DNA of 64,000 bases. It comes from Allacma fusca. Lineage: Eukaryota > Arthropoda > Collembola > Symphypleona > Sminthuridae. A program made the translations under genes and the position numbers. Below the pieces are notes generated by a model. That model saw nothing but the letters and a program-made list of their open reading frames with translations, was not told the origin of the DNA and did no database searches. The stretch lies in the NCBI GenBank assembly GCA_947179485.1, contig OX359247.1:7035060-7099059 (forward strand), written 5' to 3'. Shown here one piece after another: positions 22,149 through 35,957 of the stretch (positions are counted from its first letter, which is position 1; every line of letters begins with the position of its first letter).

Positions 22149-25100
22149 TTTGCTTTTTTCAGTGTTAGGCCACTAGCGTATTACAAGCCACGGGAGCAGG
22201 TCTCTATTCGACCGAACATCACACTGGAAAAGGGTCAACAAAAGTGATATTTTTCAATGTGCTATAAAAATGTACTATACAATTTTATTGCAAAGTGCAG
22301 CTCATGAACTCTTATGTACTATAAAATAATACTGACTTAAAGCATTGCAATTCCTGTACCCCTCACATGTTGCAGATCATAATTCAGGTAGCTAATCGCT
22401 TTGAAGACAGTGATCTATAGATTAAATTTTGTTTTAGCAGGAAATATACGTAGAATGTTTAAGGGTAAGGATTATTATCTGGAAATGAAGATTGTTTTGG
22501 GTGCTTTCATCATTAATTATTTATTGTATTCACGTCTGTGGAATTCTGAGCAAGTAATATCAGTAGTCAGCTCACAAAAAGCTCTATAGCTTGGGTTTTA
22601 GTACCCATTTCTGCTTGTAATTATCTACACGGAATCAGTGGACTAGGAGCATGGATGGTTCTGAATGTGGGAATTGAATATTAAATTACTTTGCTTGCAT
22701 AATAATAAATTACTGTTGTATCATATGCTGTAATTATGCATTAAATATATACGTACATCCTATAAGTACGTGGGCCAGTCCGACTGTTTAATTATTACTT
22801 GATTACACTCCGTAACTTCAACTGAATTTCTGTTTGTAGCTACAGAGAGCCACGATTCAATGATACAATAAAGTAAAGCAATGAAGTGTCTAGGCCGAAA
22901 AATTAGACGTCGAAATCCACAAGTTAATTAAAGATCTATGTAAGGAAAAACAGGGTAGTTTTTTCAATCTATTATAATCATTATCATAAGCATTAAAAGT
23001 ATCACTAGTGTTGGAGATGAAATTAAGTAAAATGTAAAGGCTGTAGTGTTACTGGTTGATTAACGACAGCATGCTATAGAGTGTAATTTTTGTTTCTGTG
23101 GTAAATTTTGTTTATAGAAATAGATGTAATGAAATTGATTTAAAAAAATCATAAAGATACTTGGGTATATATATGTCTTAATTATACTATACTCACAAGC
23201 TCACATGTAACAAATAAATGCAGTGCTTTCAGTTCTCTGTGTGTATGTAAAGGGTACAGGGAAGAAGCGAATTCTATAAAAATAATAAGTTTCAAGGCGC
23301 TCTTCAATTTTTGAACGTGGACTCTGCTGGTTGTGCGAAATACAAGACAGAAGTTGAGTATCTTTACAGATCCCATTTAAACAGCATAGGTTCCGAAATG
23401 AAAATGGTACTTTTTAAAATTTAGCCATCCAATTATGTGGGTGATCCACACACGTAAATTTTCCACCCGCGATTTAGGATAAGGGTAACTAGATGCGCAT
23501 AAGCAGGATGGTCAGGTTAGGCTACAATACCTTCCACATATTTTGATGGTCTTTTATTGACAATAGTTTTTTTATTCACCTTTGTGAAATTTGGTCAGAT
23601 GACTTATCCTATTGATCTAAATGAGTAGGAAACGGCGACTTTTATGGGCCACAGGTGATGACGTAACCAACATCTTCAGATCAACCTTTACGGGCCACAA
23701 GGTTGTCACTTTACCTCAAATTAGCCATTATGGGCCACATGGTCCCTTGACCTCAGGCAGACCTTTTTGGCTCACAGGTGGTCACAACCTCGGATGAGGG
23801 GAGTGCAAGCTGTCAAATAGTAACACCGGAATGGCTATTACGGGGCTGCTGAAGTATGCGAGTTTATTTACTATAAATTAAAACAACTTGCAGAAGTTAC
23901 TGAACTCCCTGTTTTATTTAAAACCAAAGAGTCATTGGAATATTCTCGGAAGCTGAAGTTCAATCGTAGATTATTTATCAACTTTTAGCATTAAAACATT
24001 CAACTTATCATGCAGTAACTGTAATAATATTCAATTATCATTTTTCCAGTTGCAACCCAGTATTATCATTTCGAGGTCCTGACCTTAGATGTGTAGTCGT
24101 ACGATGACCGAAAGTATAGTGCTTATCTTGACAAGTGCACCTGCCATAGAGGAAATTCCACTCTGTAAATTTGTTTTTAACACAATTTTGAAATAGAATT
24201 TGCAGGCTAATCTGTTAGCTCTGACCCCAAAATTTCAAGAACCTCTGAGTATTCAGGAGCGCAATCGAGACAAAGAAGACCTAGACAATCCAAAAAACAA
24301 CGCGGATTGTTAATATCAATGCAATGGAAGTGTCCAAGCCCGTACTTGGGGTTGTGCAAAATTATACCCACCAGACTCGTTATTTAAACCAATAATGGTG
24401 AGAATAGTCCGTAATTGCAGAAATAGTTAATTAATTTATTGATACATGTTCACAATACGGCCATTCCAAGAGCCCTTATGCATACTACGTAATTAGACAC
24501 AAGCATATTACTCTCTGAAGAACTGTACCAACAACAAGTCTAATCGTCTAATGCTTCTCTAATATGGAAGTTGTTAGGCAAGTCCACATATACATATGTA
24601 CATACCTAAAATAGTCTCTCAGAGTCCGTTTTAGAGTTTTAACGAGATTTGTAAGCAGCCTCAGTTTACGCCTGTCTACCTTTATATGCCCTACTGTATA
24701 CTAAAGTACAGCATTCAGTTTAACAAATTGCTAGCGTCTTCTAGACCTTAAGAACAAAACAATTTGGGTTGTTAAAAAAAGACAAAACAAGACTTGCATT
24801 GTCCTACTGTGTTTCATTTTTTGCAAAAACAAAACGAATATTTTACAACACTAGGTGCGGCAGAGTCAACGCTTTTACAGAGTAGCAATTAAGCCACGCT
24901 TTGAATTTCCTGAAATTGTCACTCTTGGCTGTCCTTAGTGATATTGGCCAGTGAAATTACATTTAAAAATTTGAGAATTTTTTTTTATAGCAGTGGAGTA
25001 TAGAAACAATTTTACTTCCTTACAATAAGCGATTTTTTCGCAACCTGCAAGTATGTATTCAATTGTATTGTGTGAATGTAATTATACATAATTATTCACA

Positions 25101-27037
25101 AGTAAATCACCGTGCAGTTAGTTTCACCCACTTTACAACAAAATTATTGCAATTTAATTCAAACTTAATATTATTTTTTAAAGTAGATGTAGTCATAAAA
25201 CTATTTTTCAGATGTCCTTCGTGAAAACAGGTTAGTTGTTTCAAAGTGAATGTCTACCGGGACTTGTGAAATATTTTAAACAATATCGGCAATAAACCAA
25301 ATAATTTAAAGCAACAATCACTCGCCTCCCTGGCAAAAATGACTCCAGAGTTCCCTGGAGAATTCTTCTGTCTCTAAATTGGAATAAAATTTTGGTTTAC
25401 TTAAAACGCAGCTCTTTATCTACATCATAATCAAATAAAACATTTCCAAAATATTCACAGAAATGGAGTAAATTTCGAAGGTTTTTTTTTCGCATTATTT
25501 ATACCCATGAAACTTCAAAAGTTGTAGCCTTGAAAATATAGGAAAAGACGGACAGGATACCAAACACTTATTGACAGGTCAGTACTACAAAATTGAAGGG
25601 TGGCCATGTGGGCTGTTCGCATTAATTTACAACACTGCGTGATATTCACTTGAATCCTACTTCATTGTGACATACAACGCTATCCAGTAGCTTTTAACTG
25701 ACACCGCTTTTGAAGTTGATCGAGTTTGATAATATGGAGTGAAAAAGACTGTTTATTAAAACTGCCCCTACATACACTTGACTTAGGTCAATTTACTGCG
25801 TATATAAAATATACTTAACATGCATTCCCTATACCGTGATCAGTTATCGTAATCGAATGCTTGATTGTTTATTTCACTATCTATTTTTACATCAACCTCA
25901 ACATTCACATGGATGCAGATGTAATACTTAGTCGATGGTGTCCTCATCATGATTTGTGATGTCAATCGGTCAGACCTGAGCTTTTGGGCGTGGAATGGTG
26001 ATTGAATTCTTGGACAAGAAATAATTTGGGAAATGAAACGAGGGATGAAATATATGAGACTCGACGACCTTTCTACAATCACAATAAGTTGAGGAGCGGA
26101 GCGGAAATGTTACGCTTGAGTTTTTAAATTCTCGATTACACTCGTTTGTTCATTTAGATTGACGTCCTTCATAATAATTATATTTCCTTCCTGCTAGTCC
26201 TGAATTTCTTTCCTATCTTGCTTCCAATGAAAATTCGACATTTATTACTCCATGTAGCTTACTCTGTAAAAATGTGTTGCGGGATTCTTATGTAGTTACA
26301 GTCTGGTAGTAGTGATAATGTCACTTTGCCTTCTTTATCTAGACTGTATGGGATTTTCAAGATTTTACAATTTGTAGGATTATGTGTGAACTCATAATTT
26401 AGAACCATCTCAATACGTTTTGTGTACTAAAATGAGAACCCATTTGCTAGACAGAAAGCTTAGAAGCTTTTTTCCTGCTTAGAAGCAAAACTTCCCAGAA
26501 CTGGGAAATTTTGGCATGAGCCAAAGCCAATGATAAATTTAATGTAATTTCGCGATTCTGTCTTTCTGAACTTTCCAACTTGCCACTTGAGGGATTTTTT
26601 CCCATTTATTTATTAACATCGTAAATAGTTATGACGCGTATGAGTATTGTATATTTTGACATATATCTATCGTAGTATCTAGATATGCATATAGTTTGAA
26701 GTTCCTGATGTAGATAGATATGCCTGTGGTAATTTCTAGTCTTTGATGATAAAATAAACCACTGAGAAATTGTAGTTCGCCAGAGCTATGTACATATGCT
26801 ATGAGTCAGGATTGTATAAACACAGGGCGGAGATACAAAGAGTTACTCAAATTTGTTTTTATTAATGAAAGGTTGAACAGTAACTCACTTAATTAAAGTC
26901 AGTAACTTAAAACAAGTCGTACTTACCACAATAATTAATAACGTCTTTTACTCCTTCCCCGTCTGTTGTGTACGCGAGGTTTGCACAATAATATCAAAAT
27001 AAACGGAAGCTATAGAATGTAAATATCTGGGAAAGCT
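22149..27037. other. Upstream region of transporter B, duplicated with extra insertion
   Basis: No gene recognised. This is the homologue of the region upstream of copy A, but about 1.5 kb longer. The extra DNA lies roughly at 22,900-24,840 and includes a short degenerate minisatellite. Homology to the copy-A flank resumes at about 24,850 (GGTGCGGCAGAGT) and fades after about 26,590. Confidence 0.6.
23640..23790. repeat. Degenerate four-copy repeat with core GGGCCACA
   Basis: Cores occur at about 23,646, 23,692, 23,732 and (as GGCTCACA) 23,769, spaced about 40-46 bases. Most are followed by a GGT(G/T)GTCAC-like stretch. It lies in the DNA unique to the copy-B upstream region. Confidence 0.5.
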
Positions 27038-28863
27038 TCATAGACCATCGTGAGCAGGGAATTCCATGTTCATACTTTTCTTCCTGATTGCTGTTACAAA
27101 GTATATCAGTCCAAAGGAAACAATGCAGACCGCAATGCTCAAAAATACTAAATACGTCAGGACCAATGGATGGGTCTCTACAAAGGGACCGAGTATAAAT
27201 GGATATAATCCCGCAACTCCCCCTCCCGAAACAATAAAAACAGTTCCAATAAAATTGGTAACTGTGAGATACTTTTCAATGTAGTCATACACACAGGGGA
27301 AAATTGTGGAGTAACCTAATCCCAGAAGAACAGCTCCAGCCCACAAACAGTTCAAGTTGTCCGTGGCAAACAAGCACAGTATTATGTTTCCCGTAAAAGA
27401 CAAAACCATATTTGCGAGGAGAATAACCGTTGGCGGTAACTTGAAAAACACAATCAGAATCCCCAGAAATCTCCCAGCCGTGAAGGCACCCGTTAATCCA
27501 CTCGTCACCAGGGCTGCTTCAGGCTCGGGCAGTTTGAGGGCAATATTGTGAGCAAATGTCGGGAGGAACTGCACCGTACTCACTTCCATCCCTTGGTATC
27601 CACTCAAAACAACGGCGGATAGGATTACTAACATCAATTTATTTCTCGTCCAGCCCTTGTCCAGATCTATAACCACGGAGACGGCTGAAACTATAGATCT
27701 TTTCCGTGGCACGTCTTGCACCGGAAATACCTCTTCCTCCGGTTTATATTTGTTGCAGAAAAATAAAAATAGGATGTACGATGCACTTATGAGGATGATC
27801 CCACCCGCAATACACATTGGAACATAAATTTGAGATTCCTGGACGATGGTGGTAGTCGTCGTAGTAGAAGGATCATTTCCCCCGAACATACTACCATTCT
27901 CAGAGGCATTGGCCTTACTCGAACTATTCTCTTCCAACAGGAAAGGGTTGAGCATGAGTGGGGCAACGAAAGACCCCAGTGCAAAGAAAAAGTAGTGTGT
28001 TTGTACAAATATCCCCGCTTGACCTTTCCAGAGCTCAAGAATCCATACAATTTGGGCCGTGTCAATACCTCCGCTCGTAAATCCGTAGAAGCCAGCCAGA
28101 ACAAATAACATTGTCAAGGTGGGCATGTGAGGGACGAGAAGGGCACAGATCCCCAAGGTAAACATCAGAAATGCTAGCGTTAATTGACGATTTATATAGT
28201 TGAAGAGTGACCCACCTGTATACCCAGGCACAAAAATACCATTAGATAAAAAAAAATTGTATAATAAATTAAGCTCCCAAAGACAGACACACAAGTATTT
28301 CCATCCATGACACATCTCCATGACAATCAAGCGTGAAAATTCCAAAATAGTCCACTCACATATTAAAGATCCCAGGACGTAGGTCAACAAAATTACCGTG
28401 AAAATTCTGGAGATAGTTTCAATGTCAGTCCCGTATTTACCTTTCAATTCCGTCAATAGTGACGGAAACAAGTTATAGGATATTCCCTAAAAGGAAAATC
28501 ACATAACACATTTACGTCAGACCTGGGCTAAAAAGTATTTGTCGTCTGTAAACAGTCCCGACTTTAGGAGAGAGTAAAATATATTTCCAGATAAAAATAA
28601 TAGACTATATAATTATCACTTAATTACTTTTACAGAGTCAATATACGCATACAATATGCATGGCTCCTAGCTTTGGCTGATTCCCATGCATATAGAGGAC
28701 GTATGTATGTATAATTATATGTACAAGAAAAAAGAGTTAATTGAAATAAATACAAAATGTAACTCACAAAGGAAAATGAGCCAAACCAAATAGCACTGGA
28801 TGTTATGTATTTCATGGGAAGTTCTGAAGCACCAGTAGCCACTGAGTTCCGTTTGGAATCCAT
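27038..28863 (-). CDS. MFS transporter, MFSD4 / sodium-dependent glucose transporter 1 type, copy C
   Basis: Model: complement(join(27038..28215, 28360..28486, 28768..28863)), 466 aa. Exons 2 and 3 have the same boundaries and phases as copies A and B (exon 2 is exactly 127 nt in all three). Sequence is clearly more diverged: SFSF-GISYNLFPSLLTELKGKY, GGIDTAQIVWILELWKGQAG, a loop with Asn/Thr/Ser-rich glycosylation sites, then GYSTIFPCVYDYIEKYL and a C-terminal FVTAIRKKS tail. Twelve TM segments are expected. The N terminus before TM1 is slightly longer than in A and B. An in-frame ATG at 28932 exists, but a TTTTGCAG acceptor just after it suggests a 5' UTR intron, so I prefer 28863. Intron 2 (28216-28359, 144 nt) has no stop in frame. 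Likely the oldest branch of the array; substrate unknown. Confidence 0.88.
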
Positions 28864-31800
28864 GCTCACTCTGGGTAAACTTCCTAAACTAATTAAATCT
28901 ACAGTGGATTTTTCTCCCTGCAAAATGTCCACATAGAATGTTTTATTGAAACATTTTAGAGTAAATACTTTGAGTGAGACGTAACGCCGATGATATTAGG
29001 GGTAAACACAATTTAAACTTGATTTAGGCGTACAGAAATGTCAAGTCTCACCTCAGGCCCAGTCATAATCCCACTAGTCAAGCTACGGAATGGGGGCCGA
29101 TATAAACTTCCCATAAGTTTCTATATTTATATGTAATGGGAATGACTAATGGCAGGAGTGTAGAGAAGCCTCTATCAGTCAGGCTGTCAGCTATATCGGG
29201 GTATATAGACAACAACTGTGATTTGAACCACACCGAATTAATTAGTTCACGATTGCCATTATGTGCTCCAAGTGACAAATACAGCGACGGTAACATAAAC
29301 AAAAGTCTAATTAATGAAATTGTTATCTATTGTTGGAATAATTGCTTGTTCGAGAATCTGATGAGAACTGATATGAGCACTCTGTGCACAACTTTACACT
29401 ATTTTCCTCCAAAACTGATTAAATCCTTTGACTCCGCGGATTCTCCGAGTGCCACTGACACAACCAAGGATTCACCATCACTGTGTGTAGTAATTAATAT
29501 TTGAGTACAATAATAATTATGGCTGAACTTGAGTATAAACTTAATTCGCACTCCTAGGGTTTTTAAGCATTATCCAGTAGCTCCCAACCGGTCTGCTCTT
29601 GCTTTCTTACTGAAAGTACTCCAAGGCTTGCCCTGTATTTGGAATGTTGCGTAAATTTTGATAGTTCAACTAAAGAACTCATCAGGAAGGGGTTATAAAA
29701 AAACAAAGAGCGGAGGAAAACCTCAGTGGAAATGTTACCAATGTATAGGAGCATCTCACTCAGAGTAATTTTGCACACATATTATGGTTATTTATAGGCT
29801 TCGCAAGTCACTGGGCTTAGTTACGTATTGGAATGTAGGTAGATCTGTTTTTTATCAGTTTTTGGCTGTTGGGCGTTCTTTCTTGTTTGCGAAGGATTCT
29901 GTATGAACAAGATGCATTCCCTTATTGTGGAGTGGTAAATATGCACAGCCGCTGTAGACAAATGTTAGCGTCTGTCTCCTTCTTTCCGCATTGGTTATCA
30001 CGTTTTATCACTAGAATTTTTCTGATTGAGCAGGAGCACTCGTCAAACTTGGAGAAAAAAGAACCTGATGAGAGCTTCACGGGGGTTTCTCCCTGAGATC
30101 TCATATTATTGTCTGAATCTTAGGGAAGACTTTGGACTTAATCAGAGAGTATCCTCCTCAAGAGGATGGTTACGTAGTCGCATCAAAGGGAATCCCCGGA
30201 GAGTACCATACTGTTACATAAATCCTTTACTATAACAAAGTTATTGTCTATTGCTACCCAAAATTAACTTATGAATGATTCTCTCACTTTCTTGCCTCCA
30301 TTCAAAAATACTTGGGATTTAATGGTGGTCTGAGGATAACTTGACAAACTTGTTTAGCAGGATATTTTGCCCTTGCAGACTATTCAGTATAATTTTGGAG
30401 GGAGTTGGGGACTTCTGAAGCCAATGAAAGTAATTACTTGAATGCCTTCAAATGTGAGCATGTGCTTGCATATATATAGTGTGTAGGTACATCTGAGCAT
30501 GTACCTATATTATTACATATGTATGTTTATATGTAATTATGTATATAATTATATACATGAAAACATAAATCTGCACATTTGTTGATCTGACGTATTTGCA
30601 CGTTTGTTTTCAACTGTCAAGTTCTCTATCTGTGATGTATTTGAACTCAATTGATTTCCTTCTCCCACTTTTGTGTGTTTGCTCTGGGATTTAGCTCCCA
30701 ACGGGAAACAAAGTAAAAGCTTCAATTTCAATCATCTGTCCAACAATTCTTACAAGGCATGTTTATCCACTTGAACTTGTTTATTTTTTGGATGGGTTGT
30801 AAACACCGTAGAGAATTGATTCTTCAATGTCTTACTTGAGAATACGTCAACGAGAGCCGACATATGGATGGATTCTACGTGTTATTTGTGTTTGTATTTT
30901 CATGTCTTACATTTTGGACGGAAGGAAAAGGACCGTATCTTTACACTCCGTCCGGGTTGTAATTCATTTTCGGGACTCTTTTCCCTAAGCGTGAGATTTA
31001 CTACATATGTACGTTCAAAGAGCAGGAAGGAATTGTTCGGTGCCAGTGTAGTTTTTATGTTGTCAAGGATTTTGATGGGTGCCGGTCCTATAATAATAAT
31101 TATATGTCATGACTTCTGACAAATTTTAAATCACTAGAGCCCAACTGCGGAGCTACAATCTACTAACCAGGAGATGCAGAGCAATTACTTGGAAAATAAA
31201 ACTGGATCAATAGGTGTGAGGAGGAAAGCAATAATAATAAATGTATACTATTCCGGTTGGGGGAACATGAACGGAAGCCGTTTTATTATTCCCGAGCAGA
31301 TCCCAACTAACATGAACATTTGGAACAGGTACCTTAGCCTACCGCATAATCCTCAATTGGTTTTATAGGGAAGGTATTGCGGCTATCTAACGTGTCAATA
31401 GTAGCGTCTAAGCCTTTGCACTGAATTTTATCTTGGAGCTGGCACAGTAAACACTGATGCAGTAGTAGTGATGCATACTCGCAGCAGCCAGGTTGTTACC
31501 CTCAACTGAACCTATTCCACAAGGAATAATTATTACCAGAATACAAATCCAATCGATTTTTCCCCCATTTGAATTTAATCTCTTTTAATGTCACATATGA
31601 CGGAAATTTATTTTTTCCCATTACGGCCAGGATTCGTTTATAACAACAAACAATTTCTCCTGGATATGGGGGTATTCCTCCAATCGATTTTTTACAGTAC
31701 ATAGTCTGCTCACTGAATTATCAAGAGTAACAATGTTATTACTTTTGGGACAGTTCAACATTACCTTTGCGATGGGTTCATTTTTATCGACTAAAAGTAA

Positions 31801-33298
31801 TGACCCGTACAGATATCAGGATTGCTGAGGATACATATGCACGTATGTATATGTTTACTACACTTGAGCTCCTCAAGCACGCAATTGGAGCAAGTGTTAT
31901 TTTCTTTGTACCCATCCAGATATGTGTCTACCTATGGATAGATAGATACATGTGAAACATCCGTCCAGTACATACATACATAGGTCCATGCATATGTAGT
32001 TAATGCCATGAGTTTGTTTTACGTTAAGCCTTGCAAAGATGCAAGGCACCATTTAAATCGCTTAGTTACAGATATAAAAAATGAATCTGTCACGTCTGTG
32101 ATATGATACTATTCAGGTGGCTTTGTTAGAAGTGACTGCCTCATTCCGTATTTTAGCTAATGGTGATGGACGGATGTACGTACATAGATACACAGATTTA
32201 TATACGTAACATCTGCTTTCATACATCCTCCAGATATTCCATTAATTCATGGTGGATTAGCAGAGACAAGCTTTCATAATCTGATATGACAATGATGGAA
32301 AGTTGAATTTGGGTTTCTCCTTGTGCTTCATACCTTCCTGCCTCCCGTTTCCTTAATATCATAAATGTGGGGGTATGAATCCTTCCTACAACTGCTAAGA
32401 AATCAGAGCTGATAGACAAATTACATATGTATCTATAGCTAGTAGACAAATAGGAAATCCTGGGAGGTCTAGTAACCGGATTTGAAATCTAATACAGTCC
32501 CTAGCTCAAATTGTGCCCGGCCATTTATTTCTGTAGATAGCTGGGGCAGAGGAGGATGCTACAGCCATGAATAAATCTCATAAGAAAACTCACTCGACTG
32601 TTCTAATTGGGTTCCTGTGCAGTGTTTGTTTTCTTTTCGGGACATTTATTCTCTCCGTCTTGATGAGCGTGTGTGCCTAAGGAAAGGAGAGTTCCACAGA
32701 GTTGTAGCGTAACATAATGGCAGAGCCGTCGTTTTGTTCGTAAAAATATTATCTCTGGGGCAATAAAATGCATTTTTCCCCATTTCCCAATGTACATATG
32801 CACGTCCACCACTGGGAAAATATTAGTACACGGTGCAGGTATACTTACTTACATGTGTCTTGTTAGCCACTACTATCCCGCTCTCCTTACAGCTCCAGGC
32901 ACTCAAGTCTTTGACAAGTGATAGAAGATAAAATTCTCATAGCTCGATATATGTACATAAGCATATGAACATCCTAAAAGTGGAGTACACTCCCGTGCGG
33001 GAGAGAGCTGGGCAAATGGAACGGCTGATTAAACGGGATTCCCCTCGTGTGCTATCCAGTGTTACATAATACTGTATATACCAACAATGCTAAGTATGTT
33101 CAGTATATGATTTATACATATACATCCTTGACAGTACTGCACGGCTGTGGGAGGTACACAATTACGCTGTCTCTATGCTTGCAAATATAAAATGACAACA
33201 CAATTCCAAAATTGTACAGCATTTCGACGTACCAAGAAATGGATGCAAATTTATAAATTGCAGAAACGGCAAAATCTAAGCCTGTAAGCTTGCTTAGC

Positions 33299-33320
33299 AA
33301 AAAAAAAAAAAAAAAAAAAA
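33299..33320. repeat. Poly(A) run
   Basis: A continuous run of 22 A. It is not preceded by anything I can identify as a retrotransposed gene. Confidence 0.9.
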
Positions 33321-35410
33321 CTGCAGAACGGCAGACAGCATAAAAATAACCCTGGTCCAATATGTGCACAAGTAAGTAAACAATATAAATATGCGTGGTT
33401 AAAATCTCCATCTACTAAAACTCCATGAAGCATCCATCCATTATCCTGACAGGAACATCGGATTCATGTCATTAACTGTATTTACAATTTGAGCAAATGT
33501 CACATACAGAAGCAAAGAACTACTCTCACAACACAGCTGCATTTCCTTCTATTCCTCACGAAAAAATAACATTCATGCTACATCCAGCAAAATCATAAGG
33601 CATGAAAACGTTTGTAAATCTACAACTTTATTCTCATATAATTATATGTATGAACTCCCACATTTCAAAAGCAAACCAAATTTTACCACCAGCACGAGGC
33701 TGTGGTGATATAATAATTCATCCCTTTCATTAATAATAATAATTGTTAATCATATGCATGGTAAATACGTCCTCGGATTCCTGGGCGAAGTAAATAATAA
33801 TCCATGGAGTAATTTGTTTCTCCTTTCAGAGGGATTTTTCCTCTACAGCACTCACTGAAACATATGCTTGGGATTGGAAGAGCGGAGCTATGCATAGATA
33901 GATACTTCTAACATGGGACTATATTCCAGCCCTAATTTATATTGTGATACATTATAATGGCAACAGAAACGCAACAGGTCATGGGACTGTAAAACTAAAT
34001 CACAATTCTCATATTCTCCTGCTTGTCGGAGTCGTAAAACACTTGGCTGTAGCACAGCCATTATAATCCTAGTGTAAATACTTGCGCAAAAGTTTATTCA
34101 ACTGACGGAAACTTATGGGAAAAATGGTGTCATTATTCAGTGCTCCAACCTTGGAGCCGGGACCTGACATGCACATAAGCCGCCCCTACCATATGGATAG
34201 GAAAACAGCTGAGTAAATTCCTGACAAGGACTGATTTGAGGTAATAAACGCCACCGTGCTTAATTGTCCCGGCTTTTCCTAAATAATTACGGGTGTCAAA
34301 TGTCACTGGTAATTAATGCTACAAGATTTGTGAAAACTGACGAAAACAATGTCACCGGGATTGCATTATTAGGAAGGTGTGTCCCCCGTGTACGTAAATG
34401 TATATACATATACAGTATGAGACGTGAAGCCTGGAATATAAAAAAGAGAAAGGTCCCCTTACCTTCTGGAATGGAGAGAATAAAAAACAACTCTAAAAAA
34501 TACAATCTTGATCGAATCTGGAAAATGAAACTAAACCTATTTTGCTCCTCGTCTTTCCCTTCCAGTTGGTAAAGACCCCTTGCTGGAAATATATGGTGAA
34601 AATATCCTTGCAGTCGGCAAACCTGCGACGGAACACCTCTTGACAAGATTTATTGAAATGTTGCCTCCAAGCAGCAATCGTTTTATTCTGGCACGTACTT
34701 TTCCAGTTTCCTTAAAAAAAAATCCGCCCCAATTTTCCCTCACACAAATTCCAGGAAAGATCCTCAACGGAAGAACCGCTTCTTTCCCCCGACTTCCCAA
34801 ACAACTTGTAATGACTCTGGAAGGGGATTTCAGCGATCATTGGAAAAACGATCGAATCCTTTACCATTACGATTTACGATGTATTAAGGGACATGCACTA
34901 ATTATTATTACGGCATGCCAAACTGAAAAAGACCAAGATTGTGATAATGGGAGTATTTTCCAGAATGGGAATGGAAATTTTAATCGGGAAGTTAATAATT
35001 TAGCAAATAGCTCCGGTCCCCGTCGGTTTCCTATCGTAAATATATTTAGCGCGCTTCATTTTTTATCCTCCGAAACGGTGCTATGGGACACCATCTGGGC
35101 TTATGCACGTTAGGAGCTATTGTAAGGCTGCTGGTAAATGGCCAGGAAGAAAATTTACAGCTCAATTTTCTCCACCTATGTACAAGATGGATATGCATAA
35201 TTGGAGTTGTACGTGGGTGGTGGTGTGTAATGTGTGTGTCTCAGATTATGCTATATGAGCCAAACTGTAGACAAGTGCTCCGTTCACATGACTCTATAAA
35301 CATGTATGTATGCATACTAGAGTCTGTATCCGTATGTGTGGAAGAACCTTGGTAATTATTATACTTGCGTGCATACACGTGAGTTTAAAATTGCCCTACT
35401 ATTCTTCCAG

Positions 35411-35414
<4 letters not shown>

Positions 35415-35464
<50 letters not shown>
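35415..35464. repeat. (CT)25 microsatellite upstream of the VAT1-like gene
   Basis: Fifty bases of uninterrupted CT dinucleotide, about 490 bases before the VAT1-like start codon, followed by further TCTC-rich DNA near 35,570-35,650. On the other strand this is (GA)n, the class of sequence bound by GAGA-type factors in arthropod promoters; that role is inference. Confidence 0.95.
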
Positions 35465-35470
<6 letters not shown>

Positions 35471-35957
35471 TTGACTCTGACTGCGTTTCTCCGTGCCAGC
35501 GTCCTCAAGCCCAAAGGGAGGTTAACGTTTGTACTTCACAGCCAGAACTACCCTTTTATGTGCTCTGGGTCTCGCTTTCTCTCTCAACGTACACAAATGC
35601 TCGTTCATAAATGTGGAGCTTTCTCCATAGCTCTCACTCTCTTTCCAACGAGTGCGAGAGACGCTAGAGGAAAAAAGAGATATAAACTTTGTTCTCGCTG
35701 AGACGTGAAAATCGATAGGACCGCCCAACCTCCTTATTTCTTGCCATCAACTTGTCCCCAGTCCACTACACCGCTACTAACTACAGTGGCACTTGGGCTA
35801 TACCTAATATCTACTTGATCCGGAATTCCAGGCAACCTGTTGAAATTCAGACCAAGTCGTCCCATCGTCCTGACGGTTGACTCAGACTTGATTCAGTTTC
35901 CAGTGAAGTAGGAGTCCGTTATTTTGAACCTCCTCAATAACAAGCATTTGTCAGAAT

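Larger units (their letters stand above)
28864..35957. other. Seven-kilobase region with no recognised gene
   Basis: Many short frames exist on both strands, the longest being 177 codons at 34,580-35,113 on the plus strand, but none shows a domain, a plausible signal peptide plus splice pattern, or paralogy within the window. The frame at 34,580-35,113 is overlapped by open frames on the other strand and has no recognisable motif. The stretch includes an A20+ run (33,299-33,320), many TATGTACATA-like words and a long CT microsatellite near the VAT1-like gene. It may hold regulatory DNA or introns or exons of a gene I cannot see. Confidence 0.4.

Noticed and set aside
29136..29504. 122-codon plus-strand frame
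   Set aside because: Composition looks random, no domain, and an opposing frame covers much of it.
34580..35113. 177-codon plus-strand frame before the VAT1-like gene
   Set aside because: No recognisable motif, open frames on the opposite strand over the same DNA, no paralogue in the window and no splice context; length alone is not enough in this region.
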